In this document: positions 1-11,658 of the stretch, in pieces
Numbering within the stretch: the stretch's first letter is position 1
Layout of the letters: each line of letters opens with the position of its first letter
Origin: Aquilaria yunnanensis
Taxonomy: Eukaryota > Streptophyta > Magnoliopsida > Malvales > Thymelaeaceae
Direction: 5' to 3'
NCBI GenBank assembly: GCA_039654915.1
Contig: CM077598.1
Coordinates: forward strand, 76,536,041 to 76,600,040
Length of the DNA stretch: 64,000 nucleotides
Notes under the pieces: generated by a model
What the model saw: the letters and a program-made list of their open reading frames with translations, nothing else
Databases searched by the model: none
What the model was told of the DNA's origin: nothing
Position numbers and translations under genes: made by a program

Positions 1-972
1 GAATTTCTCTATGAAGCGTCTGTAGTAACCTGCTAGACCCAAGAAACTCCTGACCTCTGTAACTGTAGTCGGTCTCTTCCAATCAACCACTGCTTGAACC
101 TTTTCAGGATCAACTGACAAACCTTGAGCACTGATAATATGCCCCAAAAACTGAATCCTCTCGGACCAAAACTCACACTTAGAAAATTTTGCATAGTACT
201 GATTATCCTTCAGCACTTGCAAAACCGTTCTAAGGTGCTCCTCATGCTCTGCTGTAGACTGTGAATAGATCAGAATATCATCGATGAAGACCTCAACAAA
301 CTGATCCAGAAATGGCTTAAAGATCCGATTCATAGCTTCCATAAACACTGCTGGAGCATTAGTCACACCAAAAGGCATAACCGTATACTCATAATGTCCG
401 TACCTTGTCCTGAAGGCAGTCTTCGGAATGTCTTCCTCCTTAACTCTGATCTGAAAATACCCAGACCGAAGATCAATCCTGGAAAACACTCTCGCTCCTC
501 TGAGTCTGTCAAACAAATCATCAATTCTAGGAAGTGGATACTTATTCTTAACTGTCACTGCATTCAACTTCCTGTAATCGATGCACAACCTAAAAGTTCC
601 ATCTTTCTTCTTCACAAATAATACTGGAGCTCCCCACGGTGATACACTCGGTCTTATGAAACCTTTCCCTAGCAGTTCCTCCAACTGCTTCTTCAACTCA
701 TCCATTTCAGGAGCCGACATCCTATAAGGTGGTACTGAAATAGGCTCAACCCCTGGTTGCAGATGGATAGCAAACTCAGTATCCCTCCTAGGTGGTAACC
801 CAGGTAACTCCACTGGAAACACCTCAGGAAACTGATTAGCTACAGGAATGCTTCCCAACTCTTCCTCTATAGCTACTCCATTCAACGAGTAATACTCCTC
901 TTCACCCACTACAGGGATGGTATCTACAAGTCTAAGGTGTAAACTCTTAGCACTAGATGCCAACCCTCCTGT
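1..972 (-). pseudogene. Tekay-1 protease-RT linker and RT, downstream of a stop
   Basis: This is the continuation of the Tekay-1 polyprotein beyond the nonsense codon at 973-975. It stays in the same frame as the intact Tekay-2 polyprotein and covers the region from residue 540 of that protein through the RT core. The RT active-site region (FIDD and the following ILIYS) lies near 265-285 on this strand. No frameshift relative to Tekay-2 is seen. Without readthrough the RT cannot be made from this copy. Confidence 0.88.
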
Positions 973-2598
973 TCAAGTCACTCTAGCTCCTTGAGCATCA
1001 GTGATGTCAACTGAGTGATTCGCACAGTTAATTTGTGCCTTGTGCTTACTCAACCAATCCATTCCCAGCACCAGGTCATATGATTTCAACTCAATCACCC
1101 ACAACTCACAACAAAAATCATGATCACCTAACTGCAAAGGATACCTAGTAACCACTTCATTGGTCACAATAAAACCTCTCCCTGCAGTCCTGATGAGTCT
1201 CAACTCACCCACAATTTCACGCTGTAAACTATGCTTATCTACCAAGGCAGAAGATATCACTGAAAGAGTAGCTCCCGTATCGAAAAGCACTCTAACACTA
1301 CTGCTCAGAAAAGTAAAATTACCTCGAACAGCTGGCGGTTCTCTGGTCGCCTGGTTCGTCAAAGCAAAGACTCTTGGGTTCACTGCTGCAGCAACTACTC
1401 CAGGCCGGTTCCCAATGGCAAGCGGTACTGGAGGTAGAACCCGAGATGGACCTGTAACTGAACGAACCCTTGGGCAGTCCCTGGCCCAATGCCCTCTCTG
1501 ACCACAGACATTACAAATATCTGTGCCCAGTGTACATGGTCTTCCACCATGGAACCGTCTGCACCTAGGACACACACCTGTCCTCCTCCTCTTAGATAGA
1601 TCCTGGTTCCCTACCATTGGTCGCTTTCCAGCACTTTTCCCCAAGTTAGATGGCCCAGCTTCCACCTTTTTCACAGGTGCTCTGGAATCCTCGAATTCCC
1701 TTTCCAATGCCAATGCCTTCTGAACCATCTGGCGATAACTCCTGATGTCAACTGTCGCCATATACCTCCTGAAAATAGGCTTCAGGCCCTGGGAAAACTT
1801 CTTGGCTTTCAGCTCATCATTACCCAACATATATGGAGCATATCGGATAAGTGAATTGTATCGCTGCTCATACTCTCGTACTGACATCTCTCCCTGTGTC
1901 AGATTCTCAAACTGGATCCTCCTCTGATCCTGTGCAGCTTCACTGATATACTCCTGTCTAAACTTCTTCTCGAAGTTTGACCACTTGAGCACCTTTTTCT
2001 TGTGCTCTGGACGAGTACCATTACTCTCCCTCAATAACTCCATCACATCATCCCACCAAAGACTGGCTCTCCCTCTCAGAAAGAAAGGTACTAGAACCAT
2101 CCTCTGCTCTGTCTCATAACCACCACAAGTAAAGAGTCTGTTCATAACAGACAACCAATCCTCTGCTCTGTCAGGATCTCCTGTCCCGTCAAAGCTAGGT
2201 GGATCAACTGTCTTAAACTTCTCTAACAGTCTCATCTGATGTGGAGTGTCTCCCCTCCTTGGAGCCTCCATCATCTCTGGTTCCTCAACCTCCTCAAGAA
2301 CTTGATTTCTGGGTTCCTGAGCTCTAGGCACTTGCTGTTGCTCAGCATGCCTTTCCTGTTCCTGTTGTGGCTCAACTTCCTCCTGGACAACACCTCTGTC
2401 CCCATAATCTCTGAACATCTCTGTTACAAGAGTGTTCATACCCTGTGCCACCTGAGCCATAGTCTCAGTCAAACTCTGTAGCACTCTGGATATCTCATCC
2501 AACCTCGCCACAACTGGGTCACTAGAACCTTCACCAGGTTCCCTAGTCCCCCTCGAAGTTCCAGACCTCGTATCAACCATGATAACCTGCAACCACAA
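973..2598 (-). pseudogene. Tekay-1 gag-protease, ended by a nonsense mutation
   Basis: The 541-residue open frame holds the gag capsid region (about residues 130-270), two cysteine-histidine knuckles (one CX2CX3HX4C, then canonical [14 protein letters not shown] near 362-375) and the retroviral-type protease with LFDTGAT near 438-444. The likely start is the internal methionine of MVDTRSG at 2580, because this is the conserved N-terminus in Tekay-2. The frame stops at TGA where Tekay-2 has TGC (Cys540), a single C-to-A change. Chromoviruses normally make one gag-pol protein, so this copy is truncated after protease. Confidence 0.9.
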
Positions 2599-2704
2599 CC
2601 AGACAACATTTCCCCAGATGTTGGTCAGTACTAACTTCCTAGCACTTGGACTTTACTACTAGATCTCAGTCTAAGCCTCCAATATCCATGAAATAAAACC
2701 CTTA

Positions 2705-2716
2705 GCTCTGATACCA
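2705..2716 (-). other. Primer binding site, tRNA-iMet type (Tekay-1)
   Basis: On the minus strand the bases read TGGTATCAGAGC, the standard complement of the 3' end of initiator methionine tRNA. It lies 7 bp inside the 5' LTR, as in Tekay-2. Confidence 0.92.
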
Positions 2717-3550
2717 AAAACGCTGACACGATCCCCGTGCCCCTGCCCGGGATACCCTGTGAGCGTTTGTCTCACGGTGGATTGTAATTGGCTAGCTGGT
2801 TATGTGTGTGGATTAAATCCAATGCTACTAGTTGATTAACCTAGAAATGCAATATGTATGCACTTATGCTTTGACTTGGTTTATTAAAACCATAAAACAT
2901 TTAATCATTTAGACATTTAGCCGGCTAGGTAAAATTCTATATAAATAAATACAAAATGCCAAAGCATATCAAAATCAACCTTTGAGTGATTAACTACACA
3001 TACACCGCTCGTGAAAGCATTTATACATAAGTAACTAATGCTCTCACCCAGAGAACAATCCCCTGAGTCAAGGACTCTTTATAACATAAATACTGGAGGC
3101 AAAATAAAGTACTGTATCAAAATACAAGACTTTGCTGAGATCTTTTACCCTAGCTCCCACTTTGGACTCCTGTCCCAGTGGCGAGTCTCACAAGTCCTGT
3201 GCCAAGTGCTACTAGGCTCTGCAGCCAAAGGAAGAAACAAGTTAGTACCACAGCCTGACCAACAGACCAACTAAACACTTAAGCAGGCTAGAAACTTAAA
3301 GTTTCTCAACTACCGTACCTTTACAGACAAAAAGGTACTACCGTGATAATCCTTAGCGATTATCCGGTCCTGCTACTTCAGACTCTGCATAACAAACAGG
3401 GAGTGAGAATTCAACATTCTCAGTAAGGGTCTTCGATGTACCTGCAAGAAAAAGCTAGGACTCTGGCTGCGAGCTCACACAGCATGAGGGTACTAGTCAT
3501 ATATATATATACTAGGCCGGTAGACCTCTCCTCAAGTAGTCCTCTGTATC

Positions 3551-3690
3551 AGGCCAAGTGCAATCACTTAGCAACCTGACACATATACAGGCCAAGCGCC
3601 ATCACTTAGCAACCTGACATATAGGCCAAGCGCTATCACTTAGCAACCTGACATATAGGCCAAGCGCTATCACTTAGCAACCTATCATAT
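3551..3690. repeat. 34-bp minisatellite inside Tekay-1 LTR, four units
   Basis: Units start with AGGCCAAG at 3551, 3589, 3623 and 3657, with lengths 38, 34, 34 and 34 bp, and contain ATCACTTAGCAACCTGACA. The Tekay-2 LTRs have only two units (for example 34696 and 34734). The copy-number difference accounts exactly for the 68-bp LTR length difference. Confidence 0.9.
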
Positions 3691-4110
3691 GGCTCAAGGG
3701 CGAACCTTAGCAAGCCTCATTCAAACATAGAACCTCTCACCTAGTTGTTATGCAGGGGAATTTATGACGGGACTTGTAGACTAGGTCGCAGGGCCTCTTT
3801 GATGAAAACTAGATGAACAAGGTTTCGCCTCGTGGCCTCGTGGCTCCGGCACGACTAGGCCGACGAGGGTTCTAAACCTCTCATCTGAGCTATTGATAGC
3901 TAATTAAGTTCAATTGCAACATTTGTTTCCTTACTTGTTGCCTAAGCAACTTACTTACCTCAAACAGTTCAAGAAAACTCATACTTCCGGTGGAACTTTC
4001 GGAAGTTTCGGAGTACCATCGGGATCCTCGGACCCTTAGGCACGTTCCGAGCCTTCCGTAGTCTCGGTCGGGTCAACGCAGCAAAAAGTCAAACCCTCCA
4101 TTTTTAGGTG

Positions 4111-4237
4111 TTGGCGCCGCGTCGCCAAAGGCAAAAAGGGATTGGCGACGCGTCGCCAACGAGCAGACGCTCTGTGAAGAAAAATTGAATTGGCGACGCG
4201 TCGCCAATTTTCGGGCCAATTGGCGCCGCGTCGCCAA
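4111..4237. repeat. Cluster of four 18-bp palindromes in Tekay-1 LTR
   Basis: Copies lie at 4111-4128, 4142-4159, 4190-4207 and 4220-4237. The second and third are the perfect palindrome TTGGCGACGCGTCGCCAA. The first and fourth carry one change (GCGCCGCGTC). The same cluster occurs in both Tekay-2 LTRs at 35190-35316 and 42492-42618. The core ACGCGT matches the plant CGCG-box consensus; a regulatory role is inference only. Confidence 0.9.
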
Positions 4238-5269
4238 TTCTGCAGAAATGCAGAATTTGGCCGATTGCTGCTACGAACTTTGGCAACCAAATACATATAG
4301 CAAACATGCATCAAAAGTTACCAAATTTCATACACATGAAGTACATGTTGCAAGGAACAAAACCAACTATCAAAGCCAAACTATGATGCATTAGAAGCAT
4401 CAAACCAACCCTTCGAATTTAGCTAGTCCATCATAATTCCCAAAAACGTTTCTTCACACCATACCCAAAAATTACTCAACTTTCTCAATCCATTTCAATC
4501 CAAAAGCAATCCAACAACTTAAAAACACTTTCTCCCTTACCTTAACACCAAGAACAAGCAAGAATTTGAACCCTTCCTCTTCCAAACAAGCTTCCAAAGT
4601 TCTACACAAAACCATACCAAAACAAAGCTCTAAAACATCAAAAACACCTCTTCCAACCAAAACCCAAGCTTCCAATCAATCAAATAACACGAATTCAATC
4701 AAGAACATGAATCATACCTCGTTCAAAAACAGGGGATGGAGAAAAACGCCCTTTCAAGCTTCAAAAACATGGATTTAAGCTTGAAAATCACTTCTCCAAG
4801 CTTATACACCCTTAATTGCACCTTTTGGCACCAAGATCACTTGATTCCAAGTTCAATTTGAGAGAGAAATGAGTGAGGGAAGCTTAAGAACGTGTTAATG
4901 GCAGCTTCTCCCCCTCTTTCCCTTCTTAAACCCTCACTTAGCAACCAAGATCACCAAGGTTTCAAGTTAAGTGCAATTAGGTCCCCCATCTTTGTAACTT
5001 GACAATTCTTGATTAAATTCTTGTCTTTTTGTTGAGTTTGAGTTAAGGTTAAAAGTTAAGTTCTAAAAATTCATTTTAAAACACTCGGGACTCGTCCCGG
5101 CCATTCAGGGTGCAAAATTACCATTTTGCCCCTGAACTTAGTTCAGAGCTTTATTCTTGTCGGAACTTAGTGAACTTTGGCAAACTTCTTAATTCTTGCT
5201 AGGCAAACTTAAATTAAACTTCTAAACTAAATTCTAAAGTCCTTACCTCCCTCTAGAAGGGCCGTAACA

Positions 5270-6102
5270 GTATGGACCTCACCGGGCCACTCCCGATAGC
5301 ACCCAAAGGGGTGAAGTTCTGTGTAGTAGCAGTGGACTACTTCACTAAGTGAAACGAGGCAGGACCCTTAACGACCATTCCGGCAAAAGATATACAAAAG
5401 TTTGTCTGAAGGAACATGATATGCAAATTTGGCATACCAACGGTGGTAATGGCCGATAATGGTTCCCAGTCTATGGACAAGGGATTCCAAGAATTCGCCA
5501 CCGACTTCGGAATAAAATTGCACTTCGGCCCCACTAGCTAAGCCCCGGAGCAACAAACAAGTGGAGGTAGCCAATAGAACTATAAACGAGGGACTATAAA
5601 AGAGATTGGGGAAAGCAAAGGGAAAATGGCTAGGAAAACTTCCTACTGTACCTAGGAGTTATTAGATAACTCCCCGAGGGGCCACGGGCGAGACACCTTT
5701 CTCATTTATCTCCAGTACAGAGGCCATTATCCGTTTAAAGTAGTACCACCACTAGTTGGAATACGAGTGTTCGATGAAAGAGGAAATGACCTCGGGTTGA
5801 GGACTAAGCTCGACCTAGTTGGCAAACACAGAAGAATGGCCCAGCTCAGAAGAAGGGCCTTACGGCCAAAAGGTGGCCATGAGAGCAAACCTGCGTGTTA
5901 GGCCAAAAGGAGACCTCGTCTTCCGAAACGCCAAGTTTGAACCCCGAAAACCGTTCCATGGGATACTTCGGCCAAACGGGAAAGGGGCCTTATTTGGTCC
6001 TAGATGAGGTCCGAAAGGGAGTATACAAGCTTGGCGACACCAAAGGAGGAAAACTGAAAAATGCATGGCACTCGGATGCCTTAAAGAAATTCTATACTTA
6101 GA
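5270..6102 (+). pseudogene. Tat-V integrase remnant (core and C-terminal domain)
   Basis: Translation gives the integrase core: MDLTGPLP with the first catalytic Asp, then an ADNGSQ block with the second. The C-terminal domain follows, with PKGDLVFR-like and KKFYT end motifs. The frame is broken by several stops (for example after DYFTK) and frameshifts. It is closely similar to the Tat-B integrase at 53120-53961 and belongs to the same family. The left part of Tat-V is on the far side of Tekay-1, outside the window. Bases 6103-6538 are the non-coding 3' region shared with Tat-B 53962-54395; I see no gene there. Confidence 0.85.
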
Positions 6103-6538
6103 ATTTTAGATGAGAAATTGTACAAGTGAGAAATTTCTCTAAGTACAGAAGTTTTCCCCTATCTGAAGAATACTCGCCAAACAAATCTGAAGCGCGCACT
6201 CCCGAAAGTCACGTTTTCCTTCTGAAGATAATAGGGTTATATGCCCAAAAAAGGTGAAGTCTATTGAATACGGCCGACGAGGGCAGGCTAAAATTTGCCT
6301 AAGGGAACTTCACCGACAACGAATGTTTACCCGAAGGTTGGCCGATGAAATGAGCAAAGTGTACTTCTCCGAAGTCCCCTGACCGAAAGTGATCGGGGCA
6401 ACTAGGAAACAAAAAATTGCTTAAAAGACTTAACCAAATTATGAAGGAAAATTCATTGAAGAAGGTATTGGTACAAGGAGAACGTTACAAAAAGAAAAAC
6501 ACAAAGAAAAAAGAAGAAGGCAAAGGCCCCTAGAATAT

Positions 6539-6674
6539 CTAAGGGACCCCGGGGTCATGGGAAGCTCCGGCTCCTGTGTCTTTGACCGCCGCCGTCGGTG
6601 CATGAAGAGGGGAAAATGGCAGGTTGAGGAGCTCGACTTTCGACCAAGTCCACCGAGGACCCTCGGGAATATCC
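6539..6674 (-). pseudogene. Tat-V antisense gene, C-terminal tail only
   Basis: On the minus strand the frame ends GASHDPGVP-stop (stop at 6539-6541) and contains EGPRWTWSKVELLNLP. This matches the C-terminus of the antisense gene of Tat-B (54396 on) and Tat-C (ending at 29184). The gene is cut at 6674 by the copia LTR, which removes everything upstream. Confidence 0.8.
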
Positions 6675-8088
6675 TGTTAGTGTTGTGCCCAAAAGCCAAT
6701 CATGAGATGATTATATTTTTGCACATTGAGTTATGATATTTTATTAAGGCATTAATCCAGCAATTATGTTTGTTGTTTTGTTTCTGCGTAACTTAACAAA
6801 CATAATTGTAACCCTAGAATAATGATATTCTTAAACGTCCCTGGTCTAGTATTATTGTGGAGCGGGTTGCAATAATACATAACGACTAGCATATGTGGAG
6901 ACTAATATGAGATATGTAGTCTACATATGGGTACAAGTTCGAGAACTAGTGTACTGGACCGACCCACCGTGAGAACACTACATGGATCGTTATATGAGTG
7001 TCATAAGTGATTCTCATAGTGATCATGGTATATGTAGTCCTTTGACCTAAGATCATCAAGGTTCCCTACATGTGAGTCACATACTTTCATACTTTCCTTT
7101 GTTGCTCGTAACTGAGTGAACTTGAAGGAGGTCATTGGGTATGTCACATATCATGGGGAGGGATTTATATGATCAAGATGGGATTTGTCCCTCCTATGTA
7201 ACGGGAGTGATATCTTTGGGCCCCTTGATAGAGTGAGACTTAGAAATGCATGGCCATGCTCGGATGAGTTGATATACGATATCAATGTCATCAGCTTAAG
7301 TTAGTCTACTCGGTAATCAAGAAACCAAAGATTGGGCTATACGAGAGTGACACATTCCATGTCTCGTGCTTAGTCTTGATATCTTGGACAAAAGGACAAT
7401 GGCATATATCGGTGATGATCATAAAGGTTTAGTCGATTCACCGACAATCTTGTCACTTGGGTAGCAATGATGTGTTGCTAGACACCGCTCATTGGTTATG
7501 ATCATAAATGTGATTTATGATCATTGCCAACATGGCAAGAGCCTATTGGGTCGCACACATAGAGCTATTTGGATCATTAGAGTGCATGGGCTAATTATTT
7601 GGGTTATGGTTTCACTTTAATTTCGTATTAATAATGGGCCAAGGAGTTGAGCCATTATTAAGCCCGAAATTAAATCCTAATTGGATTAGGGCTTTGAAAC
7701 CCATTAGGCCTGGAAGTTGAGTCTCACTATAAATACAACTTTTAAGTGAGAAATTCGCAGGTCTCCTTGCCCTAGCCTCCCAAAAGGACAGCCACACTCT
7801 TCTCTTGCAATTCCTTGGAGGACGCAAGCTAGCACTGCGAGCGCAAGAGAAACGCATCTACCGGGACGTGGTGGAAGCGTGGTGATCCCGAGAGGCTCGT
7901 GTGGATACCATAGAGAGCCTGAACACGTCAACTGTTCAGGTTTTGTGATTCGACTCTACAGTTGAGTGAGAGATCTCAACCGAAAATTAGGTATGAAATT
8001 TTTGAACACCCGGTTTACCCCGTTTCACTTGGATCCTGGAGGGTTTCGGTTAAATTCCGCTGCGCTGTTTGGCTCCCGAAACCCAACA
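6675..8088 (+). repeat. Copia LTR, full length (1414 bp), mismatched flanks
   Basis: It starts TGTTAGTGTTGTGCCC and ends CCCGAAACCCAACA. It is the longest of four copies of this LTR in the window and is in inverse orientation to the Copia-1 LTRs. The 5 bp on the left (TATCC) and right (ATCAT) do not match, and the two flanks belong to different elements: the Tat-V antisense gene on the left, a Tekay-like LTR on the right. It is therefore not a simple solo LTR. Confidence 0.88.
7728..7735 (+). promoter_or_regulatory. Likely TATA box of the copia LTR
   Basis: TATAAATA lies about 1050 bp into the 1414-bp LTR. It is conserved as the reverse complement in the Copia-1 5' LTR near 58545-58560. It probably marks the U3/R region, but the transcription start is not visible. 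Confidence 0.6.
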
Positions 8089-10252
8089 ATCATTACTACA
8101 CATAATACCCATGTGAGGGCATTCAACAAAAGTAGACTAGGGCCCTTCACCCAAGAGCAACCCTAGAGTCTAAACCTCCAAACATAGACACGGGAGGTAA
8201 CTAGGTATAAACATGTACAAGCCATTACTGGGATCCTCCCAACTAAGTCCTACCTTAGAGATGAGTCCTAGTGGCGAGTTGCAAAAGTCTATCCATATAC
8301 TACTATCCTATGTGGCCAAGAAAATAGTATAGTTAGTGTTATTACTTCATTGAAAAGTAACTAAGAAAATGAGAATCATAAAGATTCCCATAACAATATA
8401 CTTGCTACAAAAGACTACTGCGACAACCCTCAGCTGTTATCAGGCTCAACACGGTCAGAAACTACACAACATAAGATAAGGGAGTGAAAATTTGTAATTC
8501 TGAATAAGGGATCTTCCCCTACAAGGAAAATGTTAAGGACAACACATATACTATCATATGTAATCTGTTGTGAGCTCATACAACATGAGGCTAAACCTGT
8601 GCACATATGCTTTAGTCCCTTGGGACCTGTCCTCTACCTAGTCCTTGAACTACAAGGCATTACCTTGTCCTCTAACAAGCTTAGCTTGCCAATCTAACTA
8701 GTGAAAAATCACCAGTTAAAACTCTCCCTTATGTTGTACAGGGGCACAGTGATGGGACTATTATAGCCTAGGCCATAAGGACCTTGTAGACTAGGTGCAC
8801 TAAAGTTTCACCTTGCAACCTCATGACTAACTGCATGGCTAGGTCGCCAAGGGTACTAAACCTTTTCACCTAACCTAGTGATGCCTGGTTGTGATCCTTT
8901 GAAAACTAATTTCCTTGATTATGGTGGAAGTAACCATAAGGCTACATAAAATTCAAGAAAACTTCCAGGTCTTGAAGGAGTTTTGGAAGATTCAAAGTAT
9001 CCCCAGAATGCTTAGACCCTAAGGTACCCTAAGAACCCCATTAGGCCTCCCTTCAACCTTTGTAGCAAAAATTTGAAATTTTCAGTTACCATGCTTGTGG
9101 CGATGCATTGCCACAGTTGGTAATGTGCTGCTAGTTTTCAAGGTAAAGGCAATGCGTTGTAGGTATTGGTGATTGTTGGCAACGCATCGCCAATACTTGT
9201 GACAGCCCATAAAATTTTCATTTTTTGCCGCTATGAACTTTGGACACTTACTAAGCATATTAAACATGCTTGGTTAGCCTCCAAACTTCACATACAAGCA
9301 AAACATGTTGCATAGATCACAACCAACTATCACAAGTCATCCTATCATGCATTTAAGTATCATTACACTCATCATGAACCTGATAGTCCATTAACCAACT
9401 ATGCTTAATAACTAATGCTATTGCTAGAACTACTTGAATTCATCAAGCGAACTCATTCCAATAGCATCAATTAAGCTGAGAAACATAACTCCCTTACCTT
9501 AAATTTAGCTCACAAGTAAGAATCAAGCAACTCCTCCACACAATCCAAGTTCTACAAAGTTATACCAAAGTTCTAAGCAATCAAAGACACAAAACACCGA
9601 ATTACTAACTTCTAACCAAAATCCAAGCTTCCAATCAACTAGTAAACAATAAATCACCAAGAACACACTTGTTACCTCATATAAAAAATATGGGGTGGCT
9701 AGAAATGTGATTCCAAGCTTCAAAAACATAAAATTCCTCTTGAATCAAGCTCCTTTTAGCAAATATATCCTTGGTGGCTTCAATTTCTCACTAAAATCTC
9801 TTGGTTTTGAGCATGGATTCTTGATAAATGGTGGAGGCAGGGTTGATTTCGGGTGTAAGCAGCAAAATGGCAGCCTCCTCCACTTTACCAAGTTTTATAT
9901 CCTTTTAAAACAACAAGCCACTCAAGTTTGTAAAAAGTTGCAAAAAGCCCCTTTCTTCAAATAGTAACCGAAGTCAAACCTTGGTCAAATTTTGTTTACT
10001 TAAGCTAATTTTTGGGTTGAAAGCAAGGTTTATGGTTCAAAACATATTTTTGACTCTCGAGTCTCGGCCCGAGACCTCAGGATGCAAAATTACCAATTTG
10101 CCCCCGAACCCTATTTGGTCCCTTAAACTCCTAGGAACTTAATGAACTTTGCCTAACATACTTAATCTTACTAAGCTTAAAATAAGGTTCCAAGTTAGCA
10201 TTTAATTACTTTACCTTCCTCAAGCAAGCCTCCAACTAGGAAAGTCATAACA
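8089..10252 (-). repeat. Diverged Tekay-like LTR, left-truncated
   Basis: The sequence is collinear with the Tekay LTR from about 260 bp inside its left end to the terminal ..GTCATAACA. Shared landmarks are the ATGCTCTCACCCAGAGAAC-like block near 8120-8165, GGACTTGTAGACTAGG-like blocks near 8750-8800, and decayed copies of the GGCGACGCGTCGCC palindrome near 9095-9205. It is far more diverged than Tekay-1 from Tekay-2, so it is an older subfamily. The right side abuts Tat-A LTR sequence at 10253; the left side abuts the copia LTR. No coding capacity is seen. Confidence 0.8.
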
Positions 10253-10818
10253 AAAAGGCTCTACACCACCCTCGAAAGTCTACCACCCTCGACAAAAGGA
10301 ATACTTCCCAAGCATGGTCTATGCAAGTAATAAGCTTCCCCAGTCACATTCGGGGGGAAATCCTACATCTAAAGAGTCTCAAATTACTGAAGGATCCTAA
10401 GGAAAGACGACAACTTCGGTTTTGAGGGACCACTGACTGGAACCTCGTACATGCCCCAACCCTCTCATGCATAACCACCTACGAACAGCTAGATATGCAT
10501 CTCCCCGAAGGTACGAACCTAATCTAGCTGACCACTTGTCCTGATCTGCTCAAATTGGGGATAATGGCCTTCTCCTCCAGGCCTCCTATAAATACTTGGG
10601 CAGGCTCCCAGGTAATACACACAACCTATCCTCTTCTTTTGTTCTATACTCTTAGCAACTCCTCTCTCATATACTGATTTGAGCGTCGAAGATCCCTCCC
10701 CTGAAAAAACACTCCAGGGAGCTCCTAACCCCCATTCTTCAAGTACTACAGATATCACTCAGGCGAGGTTCAACTGGTGGTTCAACATGTCTTACATCAA
10801 AGATGTGGTAGAGCATCA
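10253..10818 (+). repeat. Tat-A 5' LTR, right-hand part
   Basis: It ends ..GAGCATCA directly before a PBS and holds a TATA box, TATAAAT at 10587-10593. The end resembles the Tat-B LTR end (CTCCAGGGAGCTCCTAACC-type block at 10710-10730 against 24880-24905). The beginning of the LTR is missing where the diverged Tekay-like LTR abuts at 10252. Confidence 0.78.
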
Positions 10819-10820
10819 TT

Positions 10821-10838
10821 TGGCGCCATATGTGGGAA
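10821..10838 (+). other. Primer binding site of Tat-A
   Basis: TGGCGCCATATGTGGGAA lies 2 bp after the LTR end. The first 7 bases equal those of the Tat-B and Tat-C sites and match the 3' end of plant tRNA-Asp; the rest differs, so the primer tRNA is not certain. Confidence 0.75.
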
Positions 10839-10842
10839 CTCA

Positions 10843-11658
10843 CTCCCAGGTTGCTGCCGTGGAGACTCAACATTCCAAGGATAAGGGCATACTCCAGTTC
10901 GCACCTAAGCCTCCGTCGGCAAACAACCAAGCACCCTTGTAGCCTTCCTTTCCAGAGGACAAACATCCTTTGACAGTCACTATGGGCTTCCTATTTGACT
11001 TCTAGTGCTCCATAGTGGCTGAAATGACATAGCAACTTAACCAAAGATGGTCATGTGCACGTTCTCATGCAAGGACCCCTTCCTTAGAGGTTCACTCAGA
11101 GAAGGGGCACCTGTCCTTCCGTTAGAGTTTTCCAAATAGGAGCTTTCATGGGGAGTCTTCAATAGAGATCCTTCCATCTTGTGGGCGGTATGTGGCAAGG
11201 TCTAGGCCAAAATAGCCAAGGCTCCCACCATTGGAGCCCTTTCCTATTGGAGAAGTCCCTCTCGCCTTGACATCGACGTTACTTTCCAAGAAGAAGACAT
11301 CATTCTCCCTTGCCTATAGCTCTTAGGCAATGGGGAGGGGATGGGTACAACCATCCTGATGGAGAAAATCTTGGAAAGGTTGGACAAGGTGGAGAAACAG
11401 GTCTCTTGATAGCCAATTTGGTCAAGGTTATCAGAGACCTTCACTGGAGAAGAGTTCCCCTTCATCATGGTGATAATGGAAGCCCCAATGCGCAGTGATT
11501 TTCGAGTACCACGCTTGGAAGCATATGATGGGTGAAATGACCAGCAGCCCCATTTAACAAAATATAGGAGGAGTATTGCGCTACATGGGGCTGAAGACGC
11601 CACCCTCTGCAGATGCTTTAAAGTCACCTTATCTGGGCCAACAATTGCGTGGTAAAAC
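10843..11658 (+). pseudogene. Tat-A gag, N-terminal part
   Basis: The translation contains AAVETQHSKDKG right after the PBS, parallel to the Tat-C gag start, and later LTKYRRSIALHGAEDATLC and FKVTLSGPTIAW from the capsid domain. Several stops interrupt it (for example in the DGRTDP-like region). The capsid frame stops at 11658 where a solo copia LTR is inserted, and resumes at 12571 with NSLAP. Gag would form the virus-like particle. Confidence 0.8.

Larger units (their letters stand above)
1..5269 (-). mobile_element. Tekay-1, Ty3/gypsy chromovirus (3' part outside window)
   Basis: This is the 5' portion of a chromovirus read right to left: 5' LTR, primer binding site, gag, protease and the first part of RT, cut by the window edge. 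It is nearly identical to Tekay-2: base 1 aligns to 38449 and base 971 to 39419 with no net indel. It is inserted in the integrase of the plus-strand Tat-V fragment, which starts straight after the LTR terminus at 5269. The right-hand TSD would be GTATG (5270-5274); its partner lies outside the window, so the TSD cannot be confirmed. Confidence 0.93.
2724..5269 (-). repeat. Tekay-1 5' LTR (2546 bp)
   Basis: In element orientation the LTR starts TGTTACGGCC and ends GGGGATCGTGTCA, so it has TG/CA ends. It is 68 bp longer than the Tekay-2 LTRs (2478 bp). The excess equals two extra 34-bp units of an internal minisatellite (3551-3690). It also holds four 18-bp palindromes at 4111-4237. A run of alternating TA near 3500-3515 may be the TATA element, but this is a guess. 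The plus-strand open frames in it are not conserved coding. Confidence 0.92.

Noticed and set aside
2705..2716. Possible tRNA-Met gene near the LTR
   Set aside because: Only the 12-bp complement of the tRNA 3' end is present, as expected for a primer binding site. No cloverleaf is possible.
4036..4778. Several 67-92-residue frames in the Tekay LTR, repeated at 35115-35753 and 42417-43055
   Set aside because: They recur because the LTR is repeated. They include the palindromes, show no domain, and break in the older LTR at 8089-10252.
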